Source of the DNA: Buchananella felis
GTDB taxonomy: Bacteria; Actinomycetota; Actinomycetes; Actinomycetales; Actinomycetaceae
DNA length: 64,000 bases
NCBI RefSeq assembly: GCF_041380015.1
Contig: NZ_CP159978.1
Direction: 5' to 3' (one strand)
In this document: piece after piece, positions 31,766 to 41,212 of the stretch
Position numbering within the stretch: the first letter of the stretch is position 1
Layout of the letters: each line of letters starts with the position of its first letter
Position numbers and translations under genes: made by a program
Notes under the pieces: generated by a model
Database searches by the model: none
Seen by the model: only the letters and a program-made list of their open reading frames with translations
What the model was told of the DNA's origin: nothing

Positions 31766-32305
31766 ATGCGCATTGCAATCATTCTTGGCTCCACCCGTGA
31801 GGGCCGATTTGGCGACCAGATTGCCAAGTGGGTTGACGGTATCGCCCAGGGGCGCAGTGGCGAGGCGGTCTATGAGCTGGTGGACCTGGTGGACTTTGAG
31901 CTGCCCTTCTTCAACGGGCCGGTTTCCCCCAAGGGCATGAACAAGGAATACTCGGACCCTCGCGTCCGGGAGTGGTCCGCCAAGATCGATTCCTTCGACG
32001 GGTTCGTGTTTGTTACCCCCGAGTACAACTACTCCGTCCCGGCCCCGTTCAAGAACGCAGTGGACACCCTGGGTGAGGAATGGCAGGGCAAGCCCGTTGC
32101 CTTCGCCGGGTATGGATACGGCGGCGGACTAAAGGCCATCTCCGTGTGGCGCAACACCGCGGCCGGATTCAAGATGCCGGAGGTGGAGCAGGTGCTCTCC
32201 TTCAGCCTTGTCTCCGAGGTCCAGGACGGCGCCTTCACGCCGGCAGAGGGCCAGGAGGACAACGTAAACGCAGTACTCGACGCATTGGAGCAACTAACTG
32301 CCTAG
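31766..32305 (+). CDS. NADPH-dependent FMN reductase
   Basis: The 179-residue flavodoxin-fold protein has the flavin phosphate loop IILGSTREGRFGDQIA and the signature FVFVTPEYNYSVPAPFKNAVD with GYGYGGGLKA. These proteins reduce FMN, quinones or azo compounds with NADPH in the cytosol. ATG 31766 lies after AAAGGAAG; an upstream TTG would add only five residues. It is convergent with the surface-protein gene through a strong terminator. Confidence 0.92.
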   Translation: MRIAIILGSTREGRFGDQIAKWVDGIAQGRSGEAVYELVDLVDFELPFFNGPVSPKGMNKEYSDPRVREWSAKIDSFDGFVFVTPEYNYSVPAPFKNAVDTLGEEWQGKPVAFAGYGYGGGLKAISVWRNTAAGFKMPEVEQVLSFSLVSEVQDGAFTPAEGQEDNVNAVLDALEQLTA

Positions 32306-32326
32306 CTAAAGACGGAGGCGGTAGAA

Positions 32327-32368
32327 AAGGGTGGGGCAGCGGGCCAAATGGCTCGCTGCCCCACCCTT
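32327..32368. terminator. Bidirectional terminator
   Basis: 19-bp stem (AAGGGTGGGGCAGCGGGCC at 32327-32345 with 32350-32368, one wobble pair) and AAAT loop. The stem is flanked by AAAA and by CTTAG. It serves both the FMN reductase and the surface protein. Confidence 0.85.
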
Positions 32369-32381
32369 AGCCTTGAGCGCC

Positions 32382-34490
32382 TTAGCGCTTGCTGATGATG
32401 CCGACCACAGAACGCTGGACGGCAGCCTGCAGGGTTCCTGTGCCGCCGATGATCTCCACGTGGCGGATCACCTTGTGATCCTGCAGGTACTTGGCGGTGG
32501 CTGGGGAGAGCGCGGCTTGCTTGCTCAGCAGCAGTGGGGCTCCCATGGCGGCAGCCAGTGCGCCGCCCGGCAGGGCGTCGGCGTAGGTGGCGCCAGAGGC
32601 CAGCACTGCGGAGGTTGCCTGCGAGGCAAAGCGCTCGGCCAGCAGGGCAGCGGTGCCCTCCCTGTCTGCGCCGGCCACGACCGTCAGCTTGCCGGCTCCG
32701 CCTGCCAGGGCCTTGGCGGCAGGGCCACCCACTGCCACCTTTCCAAGGGCGGCGTGCTTGGCCAGGAAAGCCTTAGTAGGGGCAGGAAGGGTGGCGCCGG
32801 CGGAAAGAACGATCACGCCGCCGCTGCGGGCGGCGGCCGGCCCGGCCGCCAGCGCGTCGGGGAACTGGGTGCCGTCGGCAACGAAGATTCGATCCACTGC
32901 CCCGTTAGCTGCCACCTCCTTGGCGACGGCAACGGCAGTCTCGTAACGGGTGCCACCCGCCACGCGAACAGCGTTGAAGTTGGCTGAGCGCAGAGCGGCC
33001 AACTTGCCTTCCGCCACGGAAGTGGTGCCGCCCACCACGTAGACCTTCTTAATGCCCTTGTTCTTCAGCACCTCTAGCACCATTGGCTCCAGCTGCTTAG
33101 CCGTGGTCAGCAGGAGGGGGCCCTCTACTGTGGCAGCCAACGGTCCGGCTGCAACGGCGTCGGCGAAGCCGCTACCGGAGACGAGCACGGCAGCGTCGCC
33201 GGTGAAGACGGCAGAGTTAGCTGCCTTCACGGCGGTTGCTACGCGGTTGTCCCCAGCGATGCGGTGCACGGTGCCCGGAGCCGGGGCTGCGGACGGGGTG
33301 AGGCTCGGCTCGGGAGTGGGCGTGACGGTGGGGGTCATCGAGGGTTGCGGCGTGACAGTGACGCTGGGCTTGGGGGTCGGAGTGACGGAAACGCTCGGCT
33401 TGGGGGCGGGAGTGACGGTGGGGGTCATCGAGGGTTGCGGCGTGACAGTGACGCTGGGCTTGGGGGTCGGAGTAGGCGCTGGGTCAACCGGGATAGCCGG
33501 CTTGACCTTGGCGTGCCACTCGTCGCTTACTGTCAGTTCGTCGCCGCCAGCGACGGGGGTGCCGGTGAAGGTAACCACGTTCGCGTGGGTGGAGTAGATC
33601 CGCATAGCGGCCATTTCTGCGGTGCAGCTGATGACTCCCTTGGCGGGGAGGCTGTAAGAGGGGTCCGGTGCCACGCGGCCGTTGGCTGCCTTGTAATCGT
33701 GGGAACCGATGCGGCAAGAGAAGTTGCTCAGCGCCGGGCCGTTTTCAACCTCGTAGCTAATGGAAATGTTCTTCAGCGGGTGCATGCCGGTGTTGGTGAC
33801 GCGGACCTTGACCTGCTGCGGGGCATCCTTCGCGACTTCCAGGGCAGTGGCAACGGTGTCGTGGTCTCCGGCAGGAAGCGGGTCGGGCTCGCCGTCCTTG
33901 AGAACGGGGGCATCTCCCTGGAAAACTACGCCGCCCCACTCGCCGCTATAGGTCTCGATGTCCACGCTGGACGGCAGACGCACAAAGCCAAAGTCGATGG
34001 AGTTGTTGGTACCGCCGTTCTCATCCACATTGAAGACGTGAGAGGGGGTTTCGTTGGAGTCCAGCTCGTTGTTTCCGCCCTGCTTTACGAGCGTTGGCTT
34101 GTAACCCTGCGGGGTACGGGCAAACACCTTGTAACGCACTCCGTAGATCGGTACGGGCAAGCCAGTGAAGGAGTAGTGGCCAGATGCGTTCGTGGTAGTA
34201 AACGGGCGCAGAGGGGGGCGGATCGGTTGGTTGTCGGTGCGGCTGAGGAAGACGCTCACATTGGGAATACCGGGTTCTCCCTCCTCCTGGATGCCGTTTC
34301 CGTTCTTGTCTTCCCAGATCAAGTCCCCAATGTTGATGACACTTTCATTGGCTGCCACTGCGGCAGGAGCGGTCTCGCTTAGCGGAGTGGCCAAGGCTGC
34401 CGGCGCAGGGGAAAGCAACCCCAAGGCGACTGGAACAATCGCCAGGGTGGGCAGAGCCCTGCGGGATATTGAATTTGAATGGAAGAGCAC
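32382..34490 (-). CDS. Secreted surface protein: SdrD-B domain plus CWB2 repeats
   Basis: The 702-residue exported protein has a signal peptide (about residues 1-35: RRALPTLAIVPVALGLLSPA before ALA-TP). An SdrD B-like domain (about 53-170: IGDLIWEDKNGNGIQEEGEP to NSIDFGFVRL) carries a Ca-binding DxNxxG pattern. A beta-rich domain spans about 175-335, followed by a Pro/Thr/Ser spacer with a 30-residue duplication. Three CWB2 (PF04122-type) cell-wall-binding repeats follow from about residue 415 (RIAGDNRVATAVKAANSAV, RVAGGTRYETAVAVAKEV). There is no LPXTG sorting signal; attachment is by CWB2. It is a likely adhesin or envelope protein. Confidence 0.87.
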   Translation of the reverse strand: MLFHSNSISRRALPTLAIVPVALGLLSPAPAALATPLSETAPAAVAANESVINIGDLIWEDKNGNGIQEEGEPGIPNVSVFLSRTDNQPIRPPLRPFTTTNASGHYSFTGLPVPIYGVRYKVFARTPQGYKPTLVKQGGNNELDSNETPSHVFNVDENGGTNNSIDFGFVRLPSSVDIETYSGEWGGVVFQGDAPVLKDGEPDPLPAGDHDTVATALEVAKDAPQQVKVRVTNTGMHPLKNISISYEVENGPALSNFSCRIGSHDYKAANGRVAPDPSYSLPAKGVISCTAEMAAMRIYSTHANVVTFTGTPVAGGDELTVSDEWHAKVKPAIPVDPAPTPTPKPSVTVTPQPSMTPTVTPAPKPSVSVTPTPKPSVTVTPQPSMTPTVTPTPEPSLTPSAAPAPGTVHRIAGDNRVATAVKAANSAVFTGDAAVLVSGSGFADAVAAGPLAATVEGPLLLTTAKQLEPMVLEVLKNKGIKKVYVVGGTTSVAEGKLAALRSANFNAVRVAGGTRYETAVAVAKEVAANGAVDRIFVADGTQFPDALAAGPAAARSGGVIVLSAGATLPAPTKAFLAKHAALGKVAVGGPAAKALAGGAGKLTVVAGADREGTAALLAERFASQATSAVLASGATYADALPGGALAAAMGAPLLLSKQAALSPATAKYLQDHKVIRHVEIIGGTGTLQAAVQRSVVGIISKR
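33322..33473 (-). repeat. 90-bp duplication encoding the Pro/Thr spacer
   Basis: A 62-bp block starting GTGACGGTGGGGGTCATCGA occurs at 33322 and again at 33412, exactly 90 bases (30 codons) apart, within the surface protein. Related shorter variants lie between them. In-frame copy-number change would alter spacer length. Confidence 0.85.
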
Positions 34491-34676
34491 GTTGCCTCCG
34501 AAAGGGGGATTAACGCCGCAGCAAGGTTTAGCTGCGGAGGGGGATTCTTTGCCGCCGGGCGGGGCCGCGAAGCCAGTGGGTGGCTGCTCCTCAGCTCCTA
34601 ATCAGCGCAGTTGCGCAAGGCTAAGGCAATCAATGAGTTTAACGCGGAGCAGGTAAGAGGCAAGAGGAGAGCCCAG

Positions 34677-37600
34677 TTAGTTGCCCAGCCCACCACCGCC
34701 CCGCTTGCCGCTAGCCGCCCGGGCGCGCGTCACCGCCTTGCGCAACTCGTCGTACCAGAGCACTACGCTCGCCATGCCCACGCTGATTGCCCAGTGCCGC
34801 AGGTCCAGCGCGGCGGTGGAGAAGGCGGCCTGGAAGAAGGGCAGTTCCACCACCGCCCACTGCAGCACGACTCCCAAAGCGAGCGACGCCCACAACCAGC
34901 CGTTGGTGAAAATGCGGGTGAAGGCGCTCAGCTCGTCGGAGCGGGAGTTGAACGTGTTGAAAAGCTGAGCGAACACCAAGGTGGTGAACGCGGCCGTGCG
35001 CGCCACCTCCACGGAGTCGGTGCCGGCAAAGAGGCCACCCGGCAGGAAGTAATCGAAGGTCAACAACGTCACTGCCGCCATCACCGCCCCCACGCCCAGA
35101 ATGCCGCCCCACATGCGCTTGTCGATGATGCGGTCGGTGGTTCGGCGTGGGCCGCGCCCCATCAGGTCACCAGTGGCGGGGTCCACGCCCATCGCCAGGG
35201 CGGGGCCGGAGTCGGTGATCAGGTTGATCCACAGGATCTGCGTGGCCACCAGCGGCACAATCACGGCGCCGGACTCGCCGCGCAGTCCGAATATGCCCGC
35301 CAGCAGCACGCCGCCGAACACGGTCATGACCTCACCCATGTTGGAAGAGAGCAGGTAGCGCAGGAACTTACGGATGTTGTCAAAGATGCGGCGGCCCTCG
35401 CGGACGGCGGAGACGATCGTGGCGAAGTTGTCGTCAGCCAGCACCATCGTGCCGGCCTCCTTGGTCACCTGCGTGCCCGTGATGCCCATGGCCACACCGA
35501 TGTCTGCCTGGCGCAGCGCGGGTGCGTCATTCACGCCATCGCCGGTCATTGCCACCGTCTCACCATCGGCCTGCAGGCACTTCACGATCGCCATCTTGTG
35601 GGCGGGAGCCACGCGCGCGTACACGCTCACCTCCCGCACGGCCTGGCTAAGCTCGGCAGGGCTGAGCAGGCTCAGCTCCCCACCGGTCAGTACGCGGGCA
35701 CCCACTGGGGCAATCCCCAGGTCCGCAGCGATACGCCCAGCTGTGGCCGGGTGGTCGCCCGTGATCATCATGACTCGCACCCCGGCCCGCAGGGCCTCAG
35801 CCACCGCCGCAGCGGCCTCCGGCCTGGGCGGGTCAATTATCCCGACGATGCCGGTCAGGATCAGGCCGGACTCCACCTCTTCATCGCTGGGGGCGGCAGG
35901 AGAGGCGTCGTGCACAGGGGAGTCAAAGGCGGCGGCCTCGCTGTCTGAAAGCGGGCGGTAGGCGGTGGCCAGGGTGCGCAGGGCGCGGCCGGACATGTCG
36001 CTTACCTCGGCGAGCAGGTGGGAGCGCGTGGGCTCGTCCAGGTCCACCACCTCGCCGCCGCGCACGATGCGGGTGCAGCGCTCCAGCAGCACGTCGGGCG
36101 CGCCCTTGGAGAAAACGATCGCCTGGCCGCTGGGCTCGTGGCGGCAGATCACGCTCATCATCTTGCGGTCCGAGGTGAAGGGGATGGAAGACAGGCGCGT
36201 GTAGTCCTCTGCGCGGCGGGAGGGGGCGTCGGCGGTGTCGTTGCCGCTCAGGGCCAGTTTGCCCTCCGCCACGAAGAACGCGCCCTCGGTGGGGTCGCCC
36301 AGGATGCGCCAGGTGCCGTCCTCGCCGCGCGCCAGCTCCGCGTCGGAGGCCAGCGTGCCGCCCAGCAGCGTGGCCGTGACCTCGTCGCGGCGCGGCCCGG
36401 TCAGGGCGGGGGAGTCCATCACGTAGTCGCGGTCGTCGTCCGGGCCCAGGTCCCCCTCCGGCAGGTAGCCCACCCCGGAGACGATCGTGGCGCCCGAGGC
36501 GGTGACCACCTCCTGGATCGTCATCTCGCTCTTGGTGAGTGTGCCGGTCTTGTCCGAGCAGATCACGCTGGCCGAACCCAGCGTCTCCACGCTCGTCAGC
36601 TTCTTCACCACCGCGCGATGGGCCGCCATGCGCCGCACCCCCAGCGCCAGCACCAGTGAGAGGATGGCAGGCAGGCCCTCCGGCACTGCCGCCACCGCCA
36701 GCGACACGCCCAGCAGCAGCGACTCGATGATCGCCTGCGGGGTGTCCACGCCGTTGATTGCCAGCATTACCGCCACGACCGCCACCGCGATCAGGCCCAC
36801 CACGATGCCGAGCACCTTGGAGACCTGCGTGATCTCCCGTTGCAGCGGCGTGGGGGCGTCCTCCACCGAGTCCAGCATGAGCGCGATCTCGCCCATCTGC
36901 GTGGCGCGCCCCGTGGCCGTCACGAGAGCCGTGGCGCTGCCCTGGGCCACCGACGTGCCGCGAAACACCATGTTGGTGCGCTCGGCCAGCGGCGTGTCGG
37001 CCGGCAGAGTCCCGTTGGTGGCCGTGTCTTGCTGCGGCGAAGCGCTGGGGGCGGTTTGGTGGCCGACGTCGTCCACCCGCCGCTCGGACGAGGGCGGCGC
37101 GGTCTGCGTGGCGGCCGGCGTTGGGCTGGCCGGTGCGGGGGCGGCGCCGGGGTGGGCCGGCGTGGGGGCTGGCGCGGAGGTCGCCGGCGTGGGGGCGTTG
37201 GTTTTGGTGACGGGCTCGGACTCGCCGGTCAGGGAGGACTCGATGACGCGCAGGGCCTCGGCGCGTAGCAGGCGGGCGTCGGCGGGGACCTGGTCGCCCT
37301 CGGCAAGCAGGATCACGTCACCGGGGACCAGCTGGGAGGCGGGCAGCTCGGTGCGTTGGCCGTCGCGGATCACGGTGGCCTGCGCCTGCGTCATCTGTTG
37401 CAGGGCTGCCACGGCGGAGGCGGCCTTGGACTCCTGGATCAGGCCGATGGCGGCGTTCAGGATGATCACCGCTGCGATTACCAGGGAGTCGATGGGGGCG
37501 CCGTGGGCACCCTCGATCGCCCACGCCACCGTCGAGATGACGATGGCGACGAGCAGCAGGATCACCAGCGGGTCGCGGAACTGCTCCAGCACGCGCCGCC

Positions 37601-37778
37601 ACAGGGGGGTGGGGGGCTTGGAGGGAAGCTCGTTGGGGCCGTGCGAGGCAAGGCGGGAGGCGGCGTCGGCGGCCGAGAGTCCGGAAGTGGCGCTAGCGCC
37701 CAGGTGCTCCAACAGGGCGGCGGTGGCCGCAGCGTGGGGGTGGGCGAGGACAGGTGAATCGGATGGGACGCCACTCAT
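34677..37778 (-). CDS. P-type Ca2+-transporting ATPase (P2A-like)
   Basis: The 1033-residue protein has the actuator loop SLTGESEPV (TGES 184-187), PEGLP in membrane helix 4 (366-370), the phosphorylation site SDKTGTLT (Asp409), the hinge TGDGVNDAPAL and the C-terminal helices of SERCA/PMR1-like pumps. It would export Ca2+ or similar divalent cations. An unusual 55-60 residue Pro/Ala/Thr insertion (about 194-262) sits between TGES and TNMVFRGT, and includes a copy of the dispersed motif. The start is ATG 37778 (MSGVPSDSPVLAHPHAAATA). The 186-base gap before the surface-protein gene shows nothing clear. Confidence 0.93.
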   Translation of the reverse strand: MSGVPSDSPVLAHPHAAATAALLEHLGASATSGLSAADAASRLASHGPNELPSKPPTPLWRRVLEQFRDPLVILLLVAIVISTVAWAIEGAHGAPIDSLVIAAVIILNAAIGLIQESKAASAVAALQQMTQAQATVIRDGQRTELPASQLVPGDVILLAEGDQVPADARLLRAEALRVIESSLTGESEPVTKTNAPTPATSAPAPTPAHPGAAPAPASPTPAATQTAPPSSERRVDDVGHQTAPSASPQQDTATNGTLPADTPLAERTNMVFRGTSVAQGSATALVTATGRATQMGEIALMLDSVEDAPTPLQREITQVSKVLGIVVGLIAVAVVAVMLAINGVDTPQAIIESLLLGVSLAVAAVPEGLPAILSLVLALGVRRMAAHRAVVKKLTSVETLGSASVICSDKTGTLTKSEMTIQEVVTASGATIVSGVGYLPEGDLGPDDDRDYVMDSPALTGPRRDEVTATLLGGTLASDAELARGEDGTWRILGDPTEGAFFVAEGKLALSGNDTADAPSRRAEDYTRLSSIPFTSDRKMMSVICRHEPSGQAIVFSKGAPDVLLERCTRIVRGGEVVDLDEPTRSHLLAEVSDMSGRALRTLATAYRPLSDSEAAAFDSPVHDASPAAPSDEEVESGLILTGIVGIIDPPRPEAAAAVAEALRAGVRVMMITGDHPATAGRIAADLGIAPVGARVLTGGELSLLSPAELSQAVREVSVYARVAPAHKMAIVKCLQADGETVAMTGDGVNDAPALRQADIGVAMGITGTQVTKEAGTMVLADDNFATIVSAVREGRRIFDNIRKFLRYLLSSNMGEVMTVFGGVLLAGIFGLRGESGAVIVPLVATQILWINLITDSGPALAMGVDPATGDLMGRGPRRTTDRIIDKRMWGGILGVGAVMAAVTLLTFDYFLPGGLFAGTDSVEVARTAAFTTLVFAQLFNTFNSRSDELSAFTRIFTNGWLWASLALGVVLQWAVVELPFFQAAFSTAALDLRHWAISVGMASVVLWYDELRKAVTRARAASGKRGGGGLGN

Positions 37779-37915
37779 GCTTCAAGGCTAAGCGGGCGGC
37801 GGGAGCGGCGCTGGGTATGAGGGGCGGGGTACTTCTCATTCCACTTGAACAGAGGCCCGGAACAGAGTACGGTGAAACCGGCGTCGAGCTCACATGCGAG
37901 CCGCGAGCCACTTCC

Positions 37916-37970
37916 GGGGGTCTAAGGCTAAGGTCTTAGGCCCCCGTGCTACACCTTGCTACGTCTAAGG
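37916..37970 (+). promoter_or_regulatory. CTAAGG palindromes before DUF3800 gene
   Basis: GGGGGTCTAAGGC at 37916-37928 is inverted near GTCTTAGGCCCCC (37933-37945), giving a hairpin or operator. Another TCTAAGG is at 37964-37970, 8 bases before the GTG start. Repeated CTAAGG boxes suggest regulator binding. Confidence 0.5.
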
Positions 37971-37977
37971 GGCTTGG

Positions 37978-38898
37978 GTGCTGATTGCGTACCTGGATGA
38001 GTTTGGTCATGTCGGCCCCTATTGGGGGTCCGACCATCCCAAGTATAGCCATAGTCCAGTCTTTGGCTATGCTGGCTTCGTCCTTCCTGATGGTTATCTT
38101 CGCCAGTTTTCCAAGTGTGTCCATGTAGCCAAAAGTAGCTACTTTGTCAACGAAATCAGCGATGCTGAAGATCCCCATTCGTGGGAAAAGAAAGGGGCAG
38201 AGCTACTAACTCGCGGCGCATACGAGAAGTATGGGAGCGAGACGACTCGGCTGCTTGTTCAGTTGGCGTGGGGGCTTCGAAGGAATCATGGCAGATTCTT
38301 TTTCTATGGCGAGTTGAAGCCGCGCAAAGAAAGCCCCAAGGATAGGCAGCGCATCCGAGAACGGTCGTCGTCAGCGCTTATTGGTGCCGTGCATCGCATT
38401 GCCCGTTTCGCGGCAAGTCAAGAGAAAAATGTTTACATTTTCCTAGACCAGGTTGATGACGCTAACAGGAAGCATGCGATCGACGTGATCTCTGCCCAGA
38501 TGTTTGCGCAAGGTCAAGAGCATATGGTTCGGCTGGTGGAGATTCCTACGCAGGTAGAAAGCTCACGATATGCGGCTATGCAGTTCGCGGACTGGTACTG
38601 TGCTCTGCTGTCTAGAGTTGTAAAAGAGAAGCTTACTAGCAATTCTGACTTCGCATGGGCACCTGCTTTGCTTGGTAGTGTAAGTGGGGCGTGCTCATTT
38701 GTGAAGGAATCGAGAATCTGGAATCCCCAGGCGCAGAGGGCAATTAAGAGTAGCTTGCTTGTTGAAGGGACAGGCCGGATAGACCTAGAAAACCTGGACA
38801 GTTACGAAGGGGTCGGGATAACCCAACGCTTGGGTGATCGTCCTGCATTCGCGGATATTGCTGCTCGCATTCATGCTGCGTCAAACAGTGTTGGGTAG
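37978..38898 (+). CDS. DUF3800 domain protein
   Basis: The 306-residue protein begins MLIAYLDEFGHVGPYWGSDH, the YxDE-(S/F)-G start that marks DUF3800, followed by a central VYIFLDQVDDANRKHAID motif and Asp/Glu residues compatible with an RNase H-like fold. Function is unknown; members are frequent in defence islands. GTG 37978 is preceded by CTAAGGGG. Base composition is visibly more AT-rich than in the core genes, which supports transfer. Confidence 0.82.
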   Translation: MLIAYLDEFGHVGPYWGSDHPKYSHSPVFGYAGFVLPDGYLRQFSKCVHVAKSSYFVNEISDAEDPHSWEKKGAELLTRGAYEKYGSETTRLLVQLAWGLRRNHGRFFFYGELKPRKESPKDRQRIRERSSSALIGAVHRIARFAASQEKNVYIFLDQVDDANRKHAIDVISAQMFAQGQEHMVRLVEIPTQVESSRYAAMQFADWYCALLSRVVKEKLTSNSDFAWAPALLGSVSGACSFVKESRIWNPQAQRAIKSSLLVEGTGRIDLENLDSYEGVGITQRLGDRPAFADIAARIHAASNSVG

Positions 38899-39013
38899 TG
38901 CGAGGAGCGGTACCTTTGGTAGCTCTTCACAATCCGGGGCGTGGGTGTGCCCGGTCGTTTCGAGCGACAGTCGACTCGGGCGACAAGAGTCGCAACGGGC
39001 GACAAAACTTGGT

Positions 39014-39069
39014 GTTGGGTGGTTTTGATGCCCCGGAGGAACTGCCCCACGGCACCAAAACCACCCAAC
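39014..39069. repeat. 19-bp-stem hairpin in a gene-free stretch
   Basis: GTTGGGTGGTTTTGATGCC at 39014-39032 pairs with 39051-39069 (one wobble pair), with an 18-base loop. It lies in the 507-base gap 38899-39405. The gap also holds GGGCGAC repeats near 38978 and 38997, and the 39378-39401 operator. I find no gene there. Confidence 0.55.
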
Positions 39070-39377
39070 GTCAACTAATGCAGCGTTTCGCCGATGCTGG
39101 GTTCACCTGGCGCAGCGCTGGGCGCCCCAAGCGGCATGGAAGATTCCCGCCCAGCGGGGCTTGGCCCGCCCGAGTACAGACCCGCCGCCTCGAGATAGCC
39201 ACAACGACGCCCTCCTCTGAGGAGAGCCGGATGAGGGCGGGGTGTTGGTCGAAGTAGGGAGGGTTAGCGAGTGGCGGTCAGGTGCGGGAATTGCGCTTGG
39301 CTCCCGGTGGTGGGCGGCCTGCGTGGTCGTCACACCTCGGGTTTGCCAATGGCGGCCAGCATCGCCGTAATCGGGAG

Positions 39378-39401
39378 TTATGGCTAAGATGAGCGTCATA
39401 A
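39378..39401 (+). promoter_or_regulatory. Inverted repeat before hipB-like gene
   Basis: TTATGGC at 39378-39384 is inverted as GTCATAA at 39395-39401 (one mismatch), 5 bases before the HTH gene. This is a plausible HipB-type autoregulatory operator. Confidence 0.5.
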
Positions 39402-39405
39402 GGGG

Positions 39406-39702
39406 GTGGGAGAAGTGGCCGGTTATCGCATCCAGCGGGAGTTGAAGGAGTTCGGTGAGCACATCCGCCAGTGGCGCATGGTGCTGGGAGTGACCGCGCA
39501 GCAGACGGTTGAGCGTGCGAGCATCTCGCGCGACACGCTGCGCAAGATCGAACAAGGAGATCCGACGGTGTCCTTCTCAGCGGTAGCGCAGGTTTTGCGC
39601 GCGCTGGGGCAGTTGCAGGCGGTGGTGGACGCCACGGACCCGCTGCGAACGGACATCGGAAAGCTGCGCGCGGACCGGCTCACCCGCAGGAGGGCGCAAT
39701 GA
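39406..39702 (+). CDS. HipB-like Xre-family antitoxin
   Basis: The 98-residue protein contains a helix-turn-helix (FGEHIRQWRMVLGVTAQQTVERASISRDTLRKIEQG), the Xre/HipB fold. In HipBA systems it represses the operon and holds HipA inactive. GTG 39406 or GTG 39415 may be the start. The stop overlaps the hipA-like start (ATGA). Confidence 0.82.
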   Translation: MGEVAGYRIQRELKEFGEHIRQWRMVLGVTAQQTVERASISRDTLRKIEQGDPTVSFSAVAQVLRALGQLQAVVDATDPLRTDIGKLRADRLTRRRAQ

Positions 39703-40946
39703 CGCGGGCAGAGGTTTATCTGGATGTGGCCGGCGTGTCTGGGCAGACGGGCGGCCCCGTTCTTGTGGGGCACGCGTTCTTCACGCGCAGTAGGGCCGGG
39801 GTGACCACCACCTTTGCGTACGACCCCACCTACCTGAACGCGGGCGGACCCAACATAGACCCGAACTTGAGCCTGGGCAGCAGCCCGCAGTACTTCCCGG
39901 GCCTGTTGGGAGCCTTCGGGGATACGGCCCCCGACAGGTGGGGCCGCAACCTTCTGGACAAGGCTGAGCGGCTGCAGGCGGCGGAGGAGAAGCGTGCGCC
40001 ACGGAAACTGGATGACCTGGACTACCTGCTGGGGGTCTCTGACAACACCCGGCAGGGAGCGTTGCGGTTCAAGGCTCCTGGCGGCGAGTTTGTTGGCAGG
40101 GCATCCGCTGTGCCGCCGATGGTTTCTCTGCCGCATCTGTTGCACTTGGCCGATCAGGTCTCGGGGGATGAAGACCCGGGGCTGGCCGTCAAGGCATTGC
40201 TGGATACGGGGACCACGGGCCTAGGTGGGGCGCGCCCAAAGGCGTCGGTCACGTTGGGGGATGGGGCTTTGGCGATCGCAAAGTTCCCCCACGCCTCCGA
40301 CCAGTGGGACGTGCTGGCGTGGGAAGGTGTTGCACTGAGTATCCTGCGGGCAGCGGGCGTGGGGGTGCCGGAGTTCGAGGTGGCAAAGGTGGGGCCGCGC
40401 AACGTCCTGATCGTGCGCAGGTTCGACCGTGAGCGCGACGGGACAAGGGTGCCCTACATCAGCGCCATGACGGCACTTGGTATGCGCGATGGCGAACACG
40501 CCGACTACCTGGACCTGGCTGATTCGGTCCGGGATCTGTCCGGCAGTCCGGCGCATGATCTGGGCGAGTTGTTTGATCGCGTGGTGCTGAGCGTGCTGCT
40601 TGGAAATACGGACGATCACCTGCGCAACCACGGTCTTCTGTGGCGCGAGGGAGGGTGGAGCCTGGCCCCCGCCTTTGACGTCAACCCGAACCCGCACCCG
40701 GGGGCGCGGCGGTCAACGCCAATCATGGGTGCTGATACGTTCCCGGAGGAGATGGACGCCCTGATCGGATTTGCTGAGGCGTGCGACGTTCCGCCGGCCG
40801 ACGCGAGGGTGCGCATCTCCGAGTTGCGGCTGCTTGTTGCCGGCTGGGAGCAGTACGCGCGGCGTGCGGGACTGAGCGGGAAAGATGTGTCTGTCATGGA
40901 AGAGGCGCTGGCCCAGAGAACGGCGCCGCGTCCGTTCGGGGCGTAG
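39699..40946 (+). CDS. HipA-family serine/threonine kinase toxin
   Basis: The 415-residue protein has the HipA kinase signatures: GGARPKAS at about residues 176-183 (regulatory/ATP loop), AIAKFP with Lys195, NTDDHLRNHG at 303-312 (catalytic loop) and DVNP with the metal Asp327. HipA toxins phosphorylate tRNA synthetases and slow growth. The N-terminal domain-1 region is present (AFGDTAPDRWGRNLL). The ATGA overlap with the HTH gene supports a toxin-antitoxin pair. It is full length. Confidence 0.9.
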   Translation: MTRAEVYLDVAGVSGQTGGPVLVGHAFFTRSRAGVTTTFAYDPTYLNAGGPNIDPNLSLGSSPQYFPGLLGAFGDTAPDRWGRNLLDKAERLQAAEEKRAPRKLDDLDYLLGVSDNTRQGALRFKAPGGEFVGRASAVPPMVSLPHLLHLADQVSGDEDPGLAVKALLDTGTTGLGGARPKASVTLGDGALAIAKFPHASDQWDVLAWEGVALSILRAAGVGVPEFEVAKVGPRNVLIVRRFDRERDGTRVPYISAMTALGMRDGEHADYLDLADSVRDLSGSPAHDLGELFDRVVLSVLLGNTDDHLRNHGLLWREGGWSLAPAFDVNPNPHPGARRSTPIMGADTFPEEMDALIGFAEACDVPPADARVRISELRLLVAGWEQYARRAGLSGKDVSVMEEALAQRTAPRPFGA

Positions 40947-41212
40947 GAGGCGCAGAAATAGGTGGAGATGTGCGGCTGGGGGTACCGCTATTGACTAGGT
41001 CAATGGACATAGTTGGCGAAGTAGCACCCCAGCCGCACTAGTACTTTCCAGCTGCCGATGTGAAAGATCGTCGCGAAAAAAGAGAACCTGTTACCCCTAT
41101 CGGGGCCCGAAATCACGATGGCCATTACGGCAAGCTGCGCCCCTGCCTATAGTTGATGACGTGAGGTCAGCATGCAGGCAAGTACAAGTCATTGAATGAA
41201 GAGGTCTGCAAG
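40947..41212. other. Gap between HipA and the membrane protein
   Basis: 266 bases with no gene. A short palindrome TTGACTAGGTCAA lies near 40992, and a CCCCTATCGGGG hairpin near 41094. No promoter stands out. Confidence 0.4.
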
